NCBI RefSeq assembly: GCF_024323335.1
Contig: NC_066584.1
Span: 272,777,618 to 272,841,617 of the forward strand
Reading direction: 5' to 3'
DNA: 64,000 bases
Source: Lathyrus oleraceus
Lineage: Eukaryota; Streptophyta; Magnoliopsida; Fabales; Fabaceae
A model generated the notes under the pieces. That model worked only from the letters and a program-made list of their open reading frames with translations, searched no databases and had not been told where the DNA came from. Positions 37,751-50,502 of this stretch are shown one piece after another (position 1 is the stretch's first letter; the number at the start of each line of letters is the position of its first letter). The translations under genes were made by a program, and so were the position numbers.

Positions 37751-40075
37751 TGATAACTCACATTTTGTTTATTATTATAAACCTTAATACTCGAATTTGT
37801 CTTGTTCATTTAATTATTTCCTAGTTTACTTTAAAGCATTTTGTTGTTTTTGAGTAGTTTATACATAGCACAATAGGTTCTCTCTTTAGTTAGTTTTTAT
37901 GAATTTGTTACATGTGTAGAGATAACTTTTGATGAGATATGGCACGACAGTACGATTATTCCCCCATCTAAAAGTGGATAGTTAGATGTTATTGAAGTTA
38001 AAGAGAGATGTCATTTGCTTTTCTTGGGCATACGTGGAAACCATATGCATAATGGAGGGCGCTTGAAAAAAAAATGCAAAGAGATAAGATCAAGGCGCTA
38101 GAGGATAAAAATATGCACCATAGTACCCCACAACAACACTATGCTTGCGTGTCTGCTGTAAAAGGACAAATGAGAGACACTGTTACCTGAATGCCTATGC
38201 CACTAGCCTGCCACAAGACACCTTGTCTCCCATATGATGATTGCACATGACTCTACATTGGTACGAAATGAGAGAATTATATGGAATTATGTTGATTCAT
38301 TTGGGCCATAATTCACAAATATCCACAAATCCATCATCCATGACAATACAAAAATCCTAGTTGTAAGTGACTATAAAAGGACATCTTTGAGGAAATACAA
38401 GGAGGTTTAGCGATTCCAGAGAAAGAAACACTTAGTGAAAATCAGTGAGTAGAGCGAGCGAAAGAATATGGATAGATTCTTATTCTCATCATTTCAAGTG
38501 TATACTACCAGTATCTGGCATTACAGAAGTCTTCGCTTGGTGATTAACCATTGCAAGAAGACAAGGAATTTACTCTTAGGTTTTCATTCCATTTTTGTTA
38601 TATGTTTAAGAATGTTTAGCTTATGATCCAATATTGATGTATGTACTAAGCTCATCATGAGCTAAACCATTTTATGTTGAACAATGTGAAGTTAATACGA
38701 ACTAGTCATTTGTTTTAAATAATGTGTTGTTAGCTCTTTGTTTTATCATGAGTTAAAATGTTATAAATATGATTCTTTTAATGATAAACTTAGGAAAAGA
38801 TACAAGTTTGTTGTTGTGAGATATCCAACAACAAGTGGATTTAATGATAAAAGTGATTGAAAATAGTAGGATAAAGATATTCGCTAGATTAGCTACTTTA
38901 GAGATAAAGAGCTACAATCATTGAGCATATTCCAAATAAAATCAGACGTGCATTAAAGTTACAAGTGAGGCTTATAGATTTTTCTCCTTGCTTTATTGTA
39001 TATGTTTATGATGCTATAGAGATACACAAGGGTGTTCATGGGTGCGGGTCGATCCACAAACTCGCTGACCCAAACCAACCCAACCCATAAATTATCCAAA
39101 CCCATTCATTTACGAGTATACCCAACCCAACCCAAAACAACCCATATAGTTTTGGTTTGGGTATCGAGTTTGAGTTTTGAAACCCATTGACCCAATCCAT
39201 TGATGTGGCTTTGATAATTTTTTATTATTTTTATTATTATTTTAAATAAAAATATAAAATTAATATCTCACTACTAACAATAATTTTTTCAAAAAATAAT
39301 TATTATTAACCAATAATACTACTAGACCAATGAGTTTACGTAATTCTAAGATTAAATGTTGTTTCTTATCTTCTTTTATATCATTTCTAACTTATGTATT
39401 TTATGGAAATAATGTGTCTTGTTGAATTTTATACTATTATGAAGTGTTATGTTATATTGATCAATTTTATTAGACATTATATGAGTGTTTCATTGAATTT
39501 GAGTGTTATAAATGATTATGATTGTATTGAGTTGTGCTACATTTTTTTAAACTGACAAAAAAATCATAAAAAATATATATTTTTATTTGAAACACAACCT
39601 GCGAACCCAACTAACCCAACCCATTAATGAACGGGCTGATTCATGTTGGTTTTGACAATGGAATTGCGGGTTGGACGACAAACCCAACCCATTGAAGTTT
39701 GAACGGGATGGGTAACAGGTTAGGTCAAACCCGATCCAACCCAACCCGCGTACACCCCTGGAGATACACCATAATATCACTTTTTGACCTCTTCTGGCAC
39801 GAAACAACACGTCATGTGCACGCAACTGACAAGTTATATTAACAGACCAGTTCCCAACATTATCTCCATTATTGAACTCATTTACTCTCTTTAATTTATT
39901 TATGACATTATTTCCACCAAATTAAACCTCTGACAACCATAAATTATCTTTATTCTTGCTCACGCTCATTCGCAAAAGATAGTTTTCCACTCCCTATGGG
40001 TTCCACGTCCTTACTAATTCATCACTTGCTACTTTAAACATACATGTATACTTGCATGTGACATAAAACATTTTC
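37751..40075 (+). mobile_element. 3' LTR of the Cyclops/Athila element
   Basis: Starts TGATAACTCACATTTTG after the polypurine tract, an Athila-type opening. A TATA box CTATAAAAGG lies at 38371-38380. Near its end it has the Athila-like CCCTATGGGTTCCACGTCC (about 39993-40011). The end is set near 40075 because copia LTR sequence begins at about 40085. It is interrupted by the MITE at 39027-39760; without it the LTR would be about 1.6 kb. Confidence 0.6.
39019..39768. mobile_element. hAT-like MITE with 8 bp target-site duplications
   Basis: The element proper is 39027-39760 (734 bp), beginning CAAGGGTGTTCATGGG and ending ACACCCCTG. The reverse complement of the right end starts CAGGGGTGT, so the terminal inverted repeats share CA-GGGTGT-C with scattered differences farther in. 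Identical flanks GAGATACA lie at 39019-39026 and 39761-39768, the 8 bp duplication expected of hAT transposons. Both ends are rich in AACCCAACCC-type repeats and the centre is AT-rich. There is no transposase, so it would depend on one supplied in trans. Confidence 0.85.
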
Positions 40076-40084
40076 AAGCACCAC

Positions 40085-41540
40085 TAACATACAAGATAAT
40101 ATGCACAATTCATCATTGCCATGCCTACTCCACTATTCGATGATTTTCACTATCGAAAATGGTAACGCTTCCACTAATTTTTAAAGTAAAAGATACAAGT
40201 ATTTCGATACAATAAATTATCATCAATCTGGGCACTAACATATCAAATCTTTAGCCAACACGGATGTAAAGCAATAATCCCTTATGTTGATGCAGATTAC
40301 TAAACTGCTAAAACTTAATATCTTCAATGATCTTGATCTAACAAGCTTGATAGACACAATAGTCCTTCTCTAAGCTTCAATTTTATAGCATCGTTTACTC
40401 AATTCTGACAGAGACTTTTATGAGCGATTGTTATAACAACGAGTGGTTGGGCAACTCCAAACATTGTTATGTAGCAACCTTTACTCTGATATACCAAAGT
40501 CTTTCTTGAAGTACTGAGAAAACTCTTCTCTTACTTTATAAGCACCAATCAACAACGTGAACAAGATATGATCCTTCCTTTACATACAAACAACAAAACT
40601 TCACATAAAAACATTAGATTCCCTAATGTACCTTAACCTATCTCTCATACTACATCTTTAAAGCTAAGCACCACGATAATGAGTTTTTGGTATAAGGTTG
40701 AAGATGATGAATAATATCTAAAGGATCTCACACAATACAACAACAAACTTCTCACACTCTCAATATTCTAGAAAGTTTTTCATAAGGTTGAATCAAGGAG
40801 ATAGTGTTTTTGTGAATGAAGAAACTTTAATGGTTTCTCTTAAGGTTCTTGAAAATAAAAGATTGAATTCTTAATGAATATTCTAGGTTTTCAATCAGAA
40901 ATACTCAACAAATTATCAACAAAATTTCTCTTCACTTGACATCACTTGATGTTTCATGATTACGAATGATATCACTCGTATTCATCATAATTTCATCAAT
41001 TGACATCACTTGTAAAAGAGGGAAGAAAAAGGTTTAAAGAGGCGCTAGAGATAAGGTACAAAAGGTAGGAAAATATACAATGTGATTTGAGTCAAATCAT
41101 GAGTTTGTGATTTGAATCAAAGAATGAATGATTTTAATCAAATGAAGTAAAGTGAAGAGTTTGTTATTTGATTCATATATGGATGCGTGATTCGAGTCAA
41201 ACAAAGTATGATTTGAATCACACTTAATTTTGAAGAAAGTTTGATTTCCATTATCCAAATCAACTTGCTTGTGATTCAAATCAAGAAGTATTGTGATTCG
41301 TATCACATATTTCCCTGATTCGAATCAGGCTGGCAGAGGAAATATCTTCACTTCCAAGTAGGTGTTTGATTCAAATCACGACTTGTTTGATTTTAATCAA
41401 GCTTTACAAAAATCTTGTCTAATGATTTTGTTTTTGTGATTCAAACTTCACTCAATATTTTGACTTATATCAAATTGCAAATGCTAAAAAAAAGCACATT
41501 CATATTGTTCCAATTCCAATTGATTAAATGTAGACATGTC
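40085..41540 (-). mobile_element. SIRE-like LTR fragment (minus), copy B
   Basis: Its left part matches copy A (CTAACATACAAGATAATAT at both 33612 and 40087, then GCCTACTCCACTA and TTCCACTAATTTTTAAA). Beyond 41080 it holds a cluster of TGATTCGAATCA-like palindromes to about 41460. Ends are not defined. Confidence 0.45.
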
Positions 41541-42063
41541 TTAATGTACATGTCTAAACAAATAAAGTGATAAAATTATAATTGAGTTATACATATGCGA
41601 TAAATCAAATTACACACACAAAGATAAAAAAATGGACAGAACATCAAATAAATGATATCGACTGTAATGCAATTTCAAATCTTGTAAAAAGTCAAAATTG
41701 ATTTTAGTAGAAATCTTAAGAGAAAACTAGGACGAAGTAGGCCATATAGCTTATGACAAAACATAATAAATTTCTTTTGTAATCTTTCTATCTCTTATTT
41801 CTCTTTTTTTTCAATTTTTTTACTATTATTCATTTGTTTGTTTTTTTATATTAACATAAATATTTTTAAAATTAATTTTTTTATAAATCATTCTCAAGTT
41901 TTTAGTATCAAAAATCATTTCTACTCTTTACTATGTGAATAGTTAGCTTCATTAGAGCATACATATATACAAATTAATTCTTTAATTGTGCACTACGAAT
42001 TTCTAAAACCTTATTTCTTAACAAATGAGGTATATATATTGTTCCAAAACAACATTTTTGTAG
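41541..42063. other. AT-rich spacer without recognisable features
   Basis: No ORF, repeat or family similarity seen apart from A/T runs. Confidence 0.5.
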
Positions 42064-42965
42064 TGTAATACTCTCTGTCTAAGTCGTCCTTTGTGGTATT
42101 GTTTACCTTGAAAATTGGTAAGCAATCGCCGATCTTTCAAATTTCTAAATTTGGTAACTTGCAGGATCGATCAGATTGATCCTAGGACATGTGCTAATTG
42201 TTTTTGAAATGAATTATGGTAGTAACGAATGCTCAATAATAAGCTCCAAATCGAAGTTTGAAACCTAATAAAAAGGGTGGTATGAACGAGAGAAATTGTA
42301 AAGGATTTGTAAATGACAAAGTAAATATCGAAAGTACAGGAATCTTAAAACTGTAAAGTAAATGTTTAAAGCAAGTAATAAACAAGGAAATCTTAAAACT
42401 ACAAATGACAAAGTAAAATGAGGGTGTTTGAAATGAAGAAGTAAGTAAGTATATTTCTGGAAAAAGTAAAGACAAATTTATATTGCTTTGGAATAACTAA
42501 CAATGGTATAAACGACGTACATTCTGTGATTTACGATTCTTCTTCACACGAATACTTGGTAAATTTACAGATTTTTGTACACAATTTGACACACACTTTT
42601 CTAACACTAAGACCCTGTATTTATACTGGGTCGAGATAATTGCTTTGATGGTTCTTCAATTACGTCGAGACACATGGCGCCTTGCATGCGCGTATTCATC
42701 CACTATACTTCATGTGTGCTCTCACGGTTTCTGATGAGGGCGAAGTTCCCTCCCTTATTTGAATTTTGAATCTTTAATCAAAAATTGTTTTCAACTGTTT
42801 CTTTAAGAGATCCTTCTGGAGTCTCAGCTGTACATTGATCCTTATTCACCTAGCTCAGTCGAATCACCTCCAGTTGGTCGAATACTACTTCCTGGTCGAA
42901 AACAGATGTGCATATAATTTCCAATTTTGGTAATTCTTAATGGGCGCCGAAAATATGAGCTAACA
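42064..42965 (-). mobile_element. 3' LTR of a minus-strand Tat-type gypsy element
   Basis: On the minus strand it starts TGTTAGCTCATATTTTCGGC (42965), directly after a polypurine tract. It ends near 42064 in GTATTACA, giving about 902 bp with TG...CA ends. A TATA-like GTATAAATAC lies at 42617-42626. Its internal domain lies to the right (integrase and antisense ORF). The outer flank is plain AT-rich DNA. Confidence 0.65.
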
Positions 42966-42969
42966 AATT

Positions 42970-42981
42970 ACCCCAAAAAAA
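42970..42981 (-). promoter_or_regulatory. polypurine tract of the Tat element
   Basis: Minus strand TTTTTTTGGGGT (a U-box-like T run plus G run), four bases before the LTR start. Confidence 0.55.
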
Positions 42982-43370
42982 TGTTATTTTCGACACTTGT
43001 GAGAAAAAGAAATTTTTGAGACCTTGCTTCGACGCCTTGGTAACTCTGACATTGCGCCAAGTGTCTCAATGTTAGCAAAAAATTTCAGTTTCTTCAACTT
43101 TTCTGGTGACGTCAGAGTCACCATTGTCTTTTTCCTACCCACATCTTTTCAGCCCACAACCAAATCTTTTTTACTTATTATGTTTCATAGCTTCTATGAA
43201 ATCATGGGCTACAACATTAATTGTCATCTTCATTACACTTCCCAAGGGAGACACATGTCCCACTAACTAGTCCATCATTAATACTGATTTGAAACGCTCT
43301 CTCTACCTCACATAACTTGTTTACCTCCTTTAGCCATTTATAATTTTCGATCGTATTGATTTCAGGGTGG

Positions 43371-44640
43371 TGTAAGCATTCTTGTTCGAACCAAGAAGAA
43401 AACCTCTTTCGCGTCTGTCTCCGCACCTGATGTTTTAAATAGTGTTGGCAAACCTACTTATTGACCATCATCTAAAAAGGGGTCTATAAGTGAGATTAAC
43501 AAACCTCCATCTAGTGACCTCGATGCTTCACCACTGAAGACTGCTACTCTACATTCTCAAACTAGCGATTCTGGTCACGAAACTGATTCAAGCGAAGAAG
43601 GTGGGGCTGGAGGCAATCCAGACACCATGGTTGAGGATGAGTTATCTGAAGACGAGGAAACCCCTGAGGATGATTTAGATATAGCTGAAGGAGTGAACGA
43701 TCTTCAGGGAGAATGTAGAGATGTCGAAGATATGGTTATGAAGGTGGCGAATGAAGGCAAACCCATCACAAACCCTGGTGATGATGAAGGCTTTGAAGTG
43801 GGAGAGGCTAATGCATGTGAAGAGAAAGCTCAAACTCAAACTCCTATCACTCCTAATATGGTTGATGTTGCAACAGCCGGAGTTTCGTCGAGTAGTATCG
43901 GGGGTCTTTCTACAGAAAAATTGGCTATCCTGAAACGAAGCCAACCCCTTAAGTATTTTAAAGCTATGTTAAACTTCAGGGAAAGTTCCCCTAACAAAAG
44001 CCTTAGTAATACAGTGTCTGAAGATCAACCTTCGAGCACTCCTACATGCGAGGTTCTCTCTAAGATCAAAGACAAAGTCTTCAAAGGTGACTTGTTTCTG
44101 TTGCTGTTGGCTGATCCTTCTGCCCCTTTGACTCTAAAGGCTCTTCTCAGCCAAGTCGACATGTTAGAAGCTTATCCTGAAGTGACAAACGTTATCTTGG
44201 AGATAGGAACTATGATCGACCAAGCTGTTGCAGATCATAAATTTCTACCTCAGCTCAAATGGGAAATTAGGAAGAAGTCTGGTTCCGATGCTGCTGCCTA
44301 GGATGCTTCCACCAAATCTATCAATAGGGCAATGGGATTGGAACATACCAAACAGAAGAACAAGGAAAAGGTCGAATCTCACAACTGTGACATTGCTTCC
44401 TGGAGGAAACAAATAGAAGAACTTCGGGCGAAGATCTATGATGCCAAAAAAAGCAAAAATTAACTCTTGGAGTTTGACGAAGCTTTAATGGCTCAAGAGC
44501 TATCATTTGGCATGGAGTTTATCGAAAAGGCTCGACAACTTGAGTCTGTCGTTAAACTCCTGCGATCGAAGAGATCTTTGTGCGAAAAACGTCTAGAGCT
44601 TCTTAAGGCCAAGTATCTTTAGATCAAGGCCAACCTCCTT
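43371..44640 (+). pseudogene. long antisense ORF of the Tat element (acidic, coiled-coil)
   Basis: It lies on the strand opposite to integrase, between integrase and the 3' LTR, where Tat-lineage elements such as Retand and Grande are known to carry an antisense ORF. The main open part is 43627-44301 (224 codons): a very acidic N-terminus (EDELSEDEETPEDDLDIAEG), a Ser/Thr-rich linker, and a conserved-looking middle (LLSQVDMLEAYPEVTNVILE). After a stop at 44299-44301 the frame continues with coiled-coil sequence (ASWRKQIEELRAKIYDAKK) to about 44620, with further stops. Upstream codons back to 43371 (after a CAG acceptor-like site) may belong to it. Function unknown. Confidence 0.55.
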
Positions 44641-44814
44641 TTCTAGTGCTTCTTTATCTATTTTGCAATGTAATGAAATTTTCTTTGTAATGAATATTGG
44701 TCATTTGGACCTCCGACTTCAATATAACCATCTTGGCATTCTTACCATATTGGCATTGTTTTATTTATATGATTATTCGTCTCTTATTTTTACCTCTTAG
44801 ATTTTCGGTTTATA

Positions 44815-45789
44815 TTTTTTCAAATATTTCCCGTTTACTCTTAGAATCCTTTTATCTTCACTAAGCTCTTCGATTTCATAGGCACTATTAGAGAATATTT
44901 GTAAAATCTAGAAAGGGCCCTCCCACTTTGGGGACCACTTCCCCATGGCTCTATCTTTTCGATCCATTGGATGGATCACTTTCCATACCAAGTCTTCAGG
45001 TGCAAAACTTGTGACTTTTACCTTCTTATTATAAGAGATTTCGATTCTCTTCTTTTGTCATTTTAGCAATTCTAAGGCATTTAACCTTTCTTCATCTAAG
45101 TCAACCAATTCATCCAACATCATGCTCCAATATGACTTTGTTGGAAGTTCATGGTGCCTTTGAATCCTTATGGATTGTAGGTGAATTTCTGCTGGTAGAA
45201 CAGCATCATGGCCAAAAGTTAGACGAAAGGGGGTCAACTTAGTGGCCTCTTTGGGAGAGGTACGACATGCCCAAAAAATCTGGTCCAGAGTTTTGTGCCA
45301 ATTCCTAGGCTTATTCCCTACATGCTTTTTAATCAAACCAATGATAACTTTATTGGCAACTTCGACTTTTCCATTGGCCTGAGCATAATAGGTCGTTGAC
45401 GTTAACAATTTGAAGCCCATTTCTTTGGCAAATTCTTGCATTTTCCGACCAGTAAATACTAACCCTTGATCCGTTGTAATCATCTCTGGGATTCCAAATC
45501 TATAAATAATGTGCTTTTGGATAAATTCGATCACATCCTCTTGGTTCACATTTGGTAAGGGTATAGCTTCAATCCACTTTGTAAAATAATCAACTCCCAC
45601 CAATATATATCTTTGAGTTTTAGATGATGGAGGTCGAATTTCCCCAATCAAATCTAAAGCTCAACACCTAAATAGCCAAGGCTTGATGATATAATGTAAT
45701 TCACTTGCAGGGACGTGTTGTATGCCTGCATGCATCTAACATTCTTGGCAACCCTTTGCAAATTCAATACAGTATTTCAACATGGTAGG
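44815..45789 (-). pseudogene. int: Tat-type gypsy integrase, interrupted
   Basis: The open part (45651-45058) has the DDE core: the first Asp in ALDLIGEI just upstream of the open frame, Asp in MITTDQGL, and Glu in NGKVEVANK with 35 residues between the last two. Upstream, to 45789, the zinc-binding CX2C (GCQEC) is visible, and a TGA replaces the usual Trp codon at 45663-45661. Downstream, after a TGA at 45058-45056, the frame continues to a GPF-type motif (KWEGPFQI-like, about 44915) and ends near 44815. An Ogre LTR has inserted at 45790, cutting off the rest of pol. The catalytic residues are intact but the gene is dead. Confidence 0.8.
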
Positions 45790-48700
45790 TGTAAGACCCC
45801 AATTTTGACCCTAAGGTCCCTCATGCAATCTCATCATATGCATTAGCATTGGGATCATACCTTGGCATTCTCCTTACCCCTCTTTCATTGGGTTTATTTT
45901 GGAAGAGATCACCAAGCACCATGTGATTTTATTATACTTGTATATTATCATCTTACTAACCAAAATACCAAAAATATGTCCTTGCATTTGCCTAGCTCTT
46001 TTGTAGGTAGGGCATGATCACCTTTGATCCATCAAGTTCACATCTAGGGTTTAAGACCCTCATTGCTAAAAGCTCAACCAATAAATAATCCACAATAGTT
46101 TTAGGCATCATATATGAGTCCCAATGATCTCTACATGTTATTTTGGTTAAGCATTCTTCAAGAGTTTGGAGTTAGTTTGCCTTGGAAACCCTAGTTCATC
46201 TGGGTATCTTGAGTAACTTCTTCAACAAGCTTCTTCACCAATTGATCAAAATTCTTAAAAATTCATCATATTGTGCATATTTGATCTACTATGAGCCTAA
46301 AAAGTCAAGAAAATTGCAAGTTTGCAAGTTGGTTGATGGTGGTTGGCTAGGTGGATTCATCTGATCAAAACTGGGTCTCCTTAGACCCTATCTCCTACAC
46401 ATTTCATCATATGAAAATTCTTTCAAGATAAAAGTTACTCTAAATTACATTCCAAACAACTTTCATGTTGAGGTCTAGATCTAGTTTTGCTTGGAAAGTC
46501 ATTTTTTATGTTGAAAGATTATAGGTCATTTTGTCAAAACCCTAATTTGAAAGTCAACGCCCCAAGGCCATAACTTGCTCATTTTTTATGAGATGAAATA
46601 TTTCCAAGTTACACAATACAATTCAAGGTGTCTAATTCAACTTTTATGTTTGGAGGAAGAGCTAAATCAACTTTTATGAGCATGTGATATGAGGATACAT
46701 TATAGGTCATTTTGGACCAATACCATTGAACAAGTGATTTTCCTCAACTTCAAAAATGCATAACTCACTCATCCTTAATCCAAATGATGTCTAATTGGTT
46801 ACCATTTTGAAGGTCTTTTAAAGATATACAACTTTGATGAAGACACGTTTCTCATTTGGAGCTTACATAAAAAGTAAGGTAAGGTGGAATAATTGAATAT
46901 GTGACTTGACACTTAGAAAATATTTTGACATGTTGAAATTTCCAAACTTCCACCTCAAAATTCAACATGATACAAGTTCAAAATGGAAAATTGTTTAACA
47001 TAATAGTTATTCCTCTTGATCTAAACTTTCCAAAGAGTCATAATTCACTCATTTTGGACAAAGTTTGATGGGTCTGCGCATGGCTTAAACAGGCCTGTAT
47101 CAGTTGGCAAGATTCATGATTCAAATGTTCAAACAACTTTTCCTTGCCATCCAAGCTTCATGCAGACCTCATTTCAATTGATTGTGAACCTAATTGGATT
47201 GCTTCATGGGCCTGCACACGTCCATGCGAGCATGTGCATTGCATTGCCATTTTTGGAGAATTTTTCAAGTGTGCAAATAACACTTCTCATTGCTATAAAT
47301 AGAGGTTCAATGCCTCAGTTCAAAGGACCTTGCACGCCAGTTTTGTCCCCAACCTTCCAAACCCTCTCAATTCAAAGGAAAACCTGAGAAATTTCGACTG
47401 AAATTTGAGTTTCAATCTCACTGTTTGGAGATTCAAAAACTCCAAGATCGAAAGCTTTGCATTACTCTTAAGCCACTTCCACAAGCCCCATAAACAAGAT
47501 CAAGCACGAACTGAAGCAAGAGAGATCCAGTTCTGCACATCATTGAAGGTATTTTTCCAGATTTTTCTTCGCTTCGATTCTCTCTCAATTCTCATTAATT
47601 CTCTTGGATCCTTGGTTGTCTGAAGTCCTACCAATGTAGGCAAGAAGATTGAGTTGCTTTGAGGTCAAATCGAAGCAACTCAGTTGACACACCTCAAAAT
47701 TCAACTCCACGTATCTCTCTATATATTTGGAGTTAGTTAAAATTGAGGTGATATTCGTGATCTACGTCATTTTTTCTTTAAGATCATGTCCTCTTTTTTC
47801 CTTTATGATGTGGTGATGGTTGAACCAGTCCGACCAGGGTCATCAGAGAAGATGAGCGGCCTTTGGCTTCGGCGATGCGCTGGAAGTGTTCAGAGCCATT
47901 ACATGAGTTTAAAATATTTTAATTAGGAGCGTACATTGTGATTACCCAGCGTGTGATAAGTTGAATCAAGCGCATCATGGAACGCGCGCTCTCCACCACT
48001 TGATTTGCCACCTCAATTAATGAGGGAGATCAAGTGGTCCACGTTTTTTTGATTATATGATTTTTTTTTATTCCTTTGATTTTCATTAATTAATATTAAT
48101 TTTAATATTGATCCAAAAAATATGAGAGTTTCACCAAAAAAATTTAAATAAAATCCTCTTTCATTTTCGGAATTAAAATAATTTTGTGATCATTATTAAT
48201 ATTTTTCACTATTTAATTGATTTTGTGATTATTTTTAATTATTTAAAAATACTTTTAAGTTTTTAAAAATTCTGAAAAAAATTTCTCCAAGGTCCTTTGA
48301 CCTTGTTTGACCTATGATAAATCTCATGGCCATTTCTTTGGTGTTTTAACGAGGTTTTAGGAAATTGACCAACCATATTTAATTTACTGCATTATTTTTA
48401 ATATTTTTAATTGTTTAAATACCAAATTAATTGTGTTGAGCCATTTTAATTGACTTTGTGAGTTTAACTTGTGTTGTTGGGCCTTAGTCAATGTTGATTT
48501 GACTTTGTTAGGTTAAGATCATTGGATTTAGGGGATTGATGGAATGTACATTCCATTACCCAAAATGAATGAATGATCTTAACTTGGTCAAAATCCTCCT
48601 TTGTCCAATTTGAGTTTGATCCATTTCCCCTCCCTCTTCATCTCATTCCCCTTCTTTATGCATTCATGTCATGGACCTATAATATCTCTATATCCTAAGG

Positions 48701-50474
48701 CTAGTTGATTGCAAAATCAACATAAGTATGGATGATATTAGGTCCCCCGCTTTGCATATTATTTTTGTGTGAGATATGTTTCATGAGCATAGTTCATCAT
48801 ACTATGTCTCTAACATGCATTAACACCAAAATTCTATTGCCCGGTCTCAAATAGTTGTGACTTCTACATACGTCCAATTACGATTGCTTAACATAACACT
48901 AAATTTTGACCCAAAAGGCATAGCATTCTAGTTAGTGAGATTGTAAGTCTCCCCTCTTTCATGGTATTGTGTGGAAACTTGGCCTTTTTTCTTTCTTTTG
49001 GAAGATGTCTTGGTTCAAGGATCTATGCTTGTGATAAGTGGGTTGAGTGTTCTCCAAAGAATGACTTAAACAAAATAAAAGCAAAAGGAATATTAACTTC
49101 TAAGTCATTAACAACTAACATTTAATTTCAAGTCATTTACTTTTAATGCAATTTAATTTTTGAGCTTTATTCATTTACCATTATTCATACCATTCTAATT
49201 GTTTATGTTAATGTCATTTTTACTTTGTCCATTTGGACCATATTTTTGTGATATATTTTGTTTGTGTATATTGCGTTTGTGTGGTCTTTGACCATTAATG
49301 TACATAATAAGAACAAAAACCCTAAAAATATCTTGTGTGGACTGTTGGTTGATCTGAGATAATTGGACTTAGAATTTAGGCAACATTCCCTATGCAAAGG
49401 ACTTGGCCAATGCCAACTTTCATGTAACCAAGTGCTTGTAATTTGAAACTTCATCTGATACATCATTGAAGATCCATTTGAGTTCATCTGCAACAAGATC
49501 ATTATGAAGCTGTTGTTCTGAACCTGTGATTTATGCATTATGGAATTCATCTGCTACATGGGTAAATTTGAAGAAGATCATGGAGTTACTAAGCTTGGAT
49601 GTGGCTATCTTTATTTGATGCCTTGCTCTTCAAGTTGATATTTTGTGCATTGTTTATTGCTTGATTCTAAAAGTCCAACGGAATTTGGGTTTCTATATGA
49701 CATTCTTGTCTATTGGATTGCAACCCATTGGTCAGATCTTTTCAACTCTTAACTTTTAATTTTGTGCTTAGGATTAGTCTCTTCATATCCTCCCCACTTC
49801 TTTAATTTCAAAATCTCTCTCTTCTTTCAAAAATCTTCTTTGCTTGTGTTTGTTGATTTTTAAACTTTGACCACTTTTGCAAATTAGAAACTTTGGCCTT
49901 ATGCCATTACATTTTCAAACTCATTTTCTTAATCAAACTTGTAAATAAACTTAACTATACTTGACTTAAAATTCCAAAAGCCAAAAAGAATTAACTCATT
50001 TAAACCATTTTTGGACCTTTGTGCCTTTCAAACTTAAAATTTTGTTAAAGGCAATGCATCCACTTTGAAATTGATACCACGAACTGCGAGGTTTTTATCC
50101 CTCATTTTTATGTTGGTACGTAGGCACAAGTCTGAAGGTCTTGTCAAATGTAAAAATATAATTAATGAATTCTTTTCTCACCCCCCATTCTATTTGTTTG
50201 CAACATCTTTTATACCCAAAAACATATGCACACAAAAAAGGGCTCCCTAGGAGTACCTAGGACACTTTAGGTGCTACCACCTTCCCTTTGTGTAACCAAC
50301 CCCTTACCTGTAATCTCTAGAATTTTATTCGTTTTCATTTGAAAACTTCTTATTTTTTAGGTTTTGTTCGTACTTTTCCCTTTTCCGTTGGAAACAATAA
50401 AAGCGCGGTGGCGACTCTTGTTTATTTGATGTCTAGCTTATCCATAGCTCGATGATCATGAATTTATTGCTACA
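45790..50474 (+). mobile_element. 5' LTR of an Ogre element
   Basis: Starts TGTAAGACCCCAATTTTGAC, the characteristic Ogre opening, and ends GCTACA just before the PBS; 4685 bp. A TATA box TATAAATA lies at 47294-47301. Near its 3' end it has ACGTAGGCA (50110-50120) and CACCTTCCCTTTGTGTAACC (50278-50298), the module shared with two other LTRs here. The GCGCGGTGGCGACTCT stretch (about 50403) is also typical. The left flank is integrase sequence; the last five bases are GTAGG. The 3' LTR is outside the window. Confidence 0.85.
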
Positions 50475-50483
50475 TAAATTAAG

Positions 50484-50502
50484 TGGTGACTCTATTGGGG
50501 AG
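50484..50502 (+). promoter_or_regulatory. primer-binding site of the Ogre element
   Basis: TGGTGACTCTATTGGGGAG corresponds to the Ogre PBS form TGGCGACTCTGCTGGGGA (tRNA-Arg type), ten bases after the LTR end, with three or four substitutions. Confidence 0.7.

Noticed and set aside
43217..43426. Minus-strand 69-codon frame containing SSWFEQECLHHPE
   Set aside because: It overlaps the start of the antisense ORF region and does not connect to integrase or any pol domain; I could not link it to a known family.
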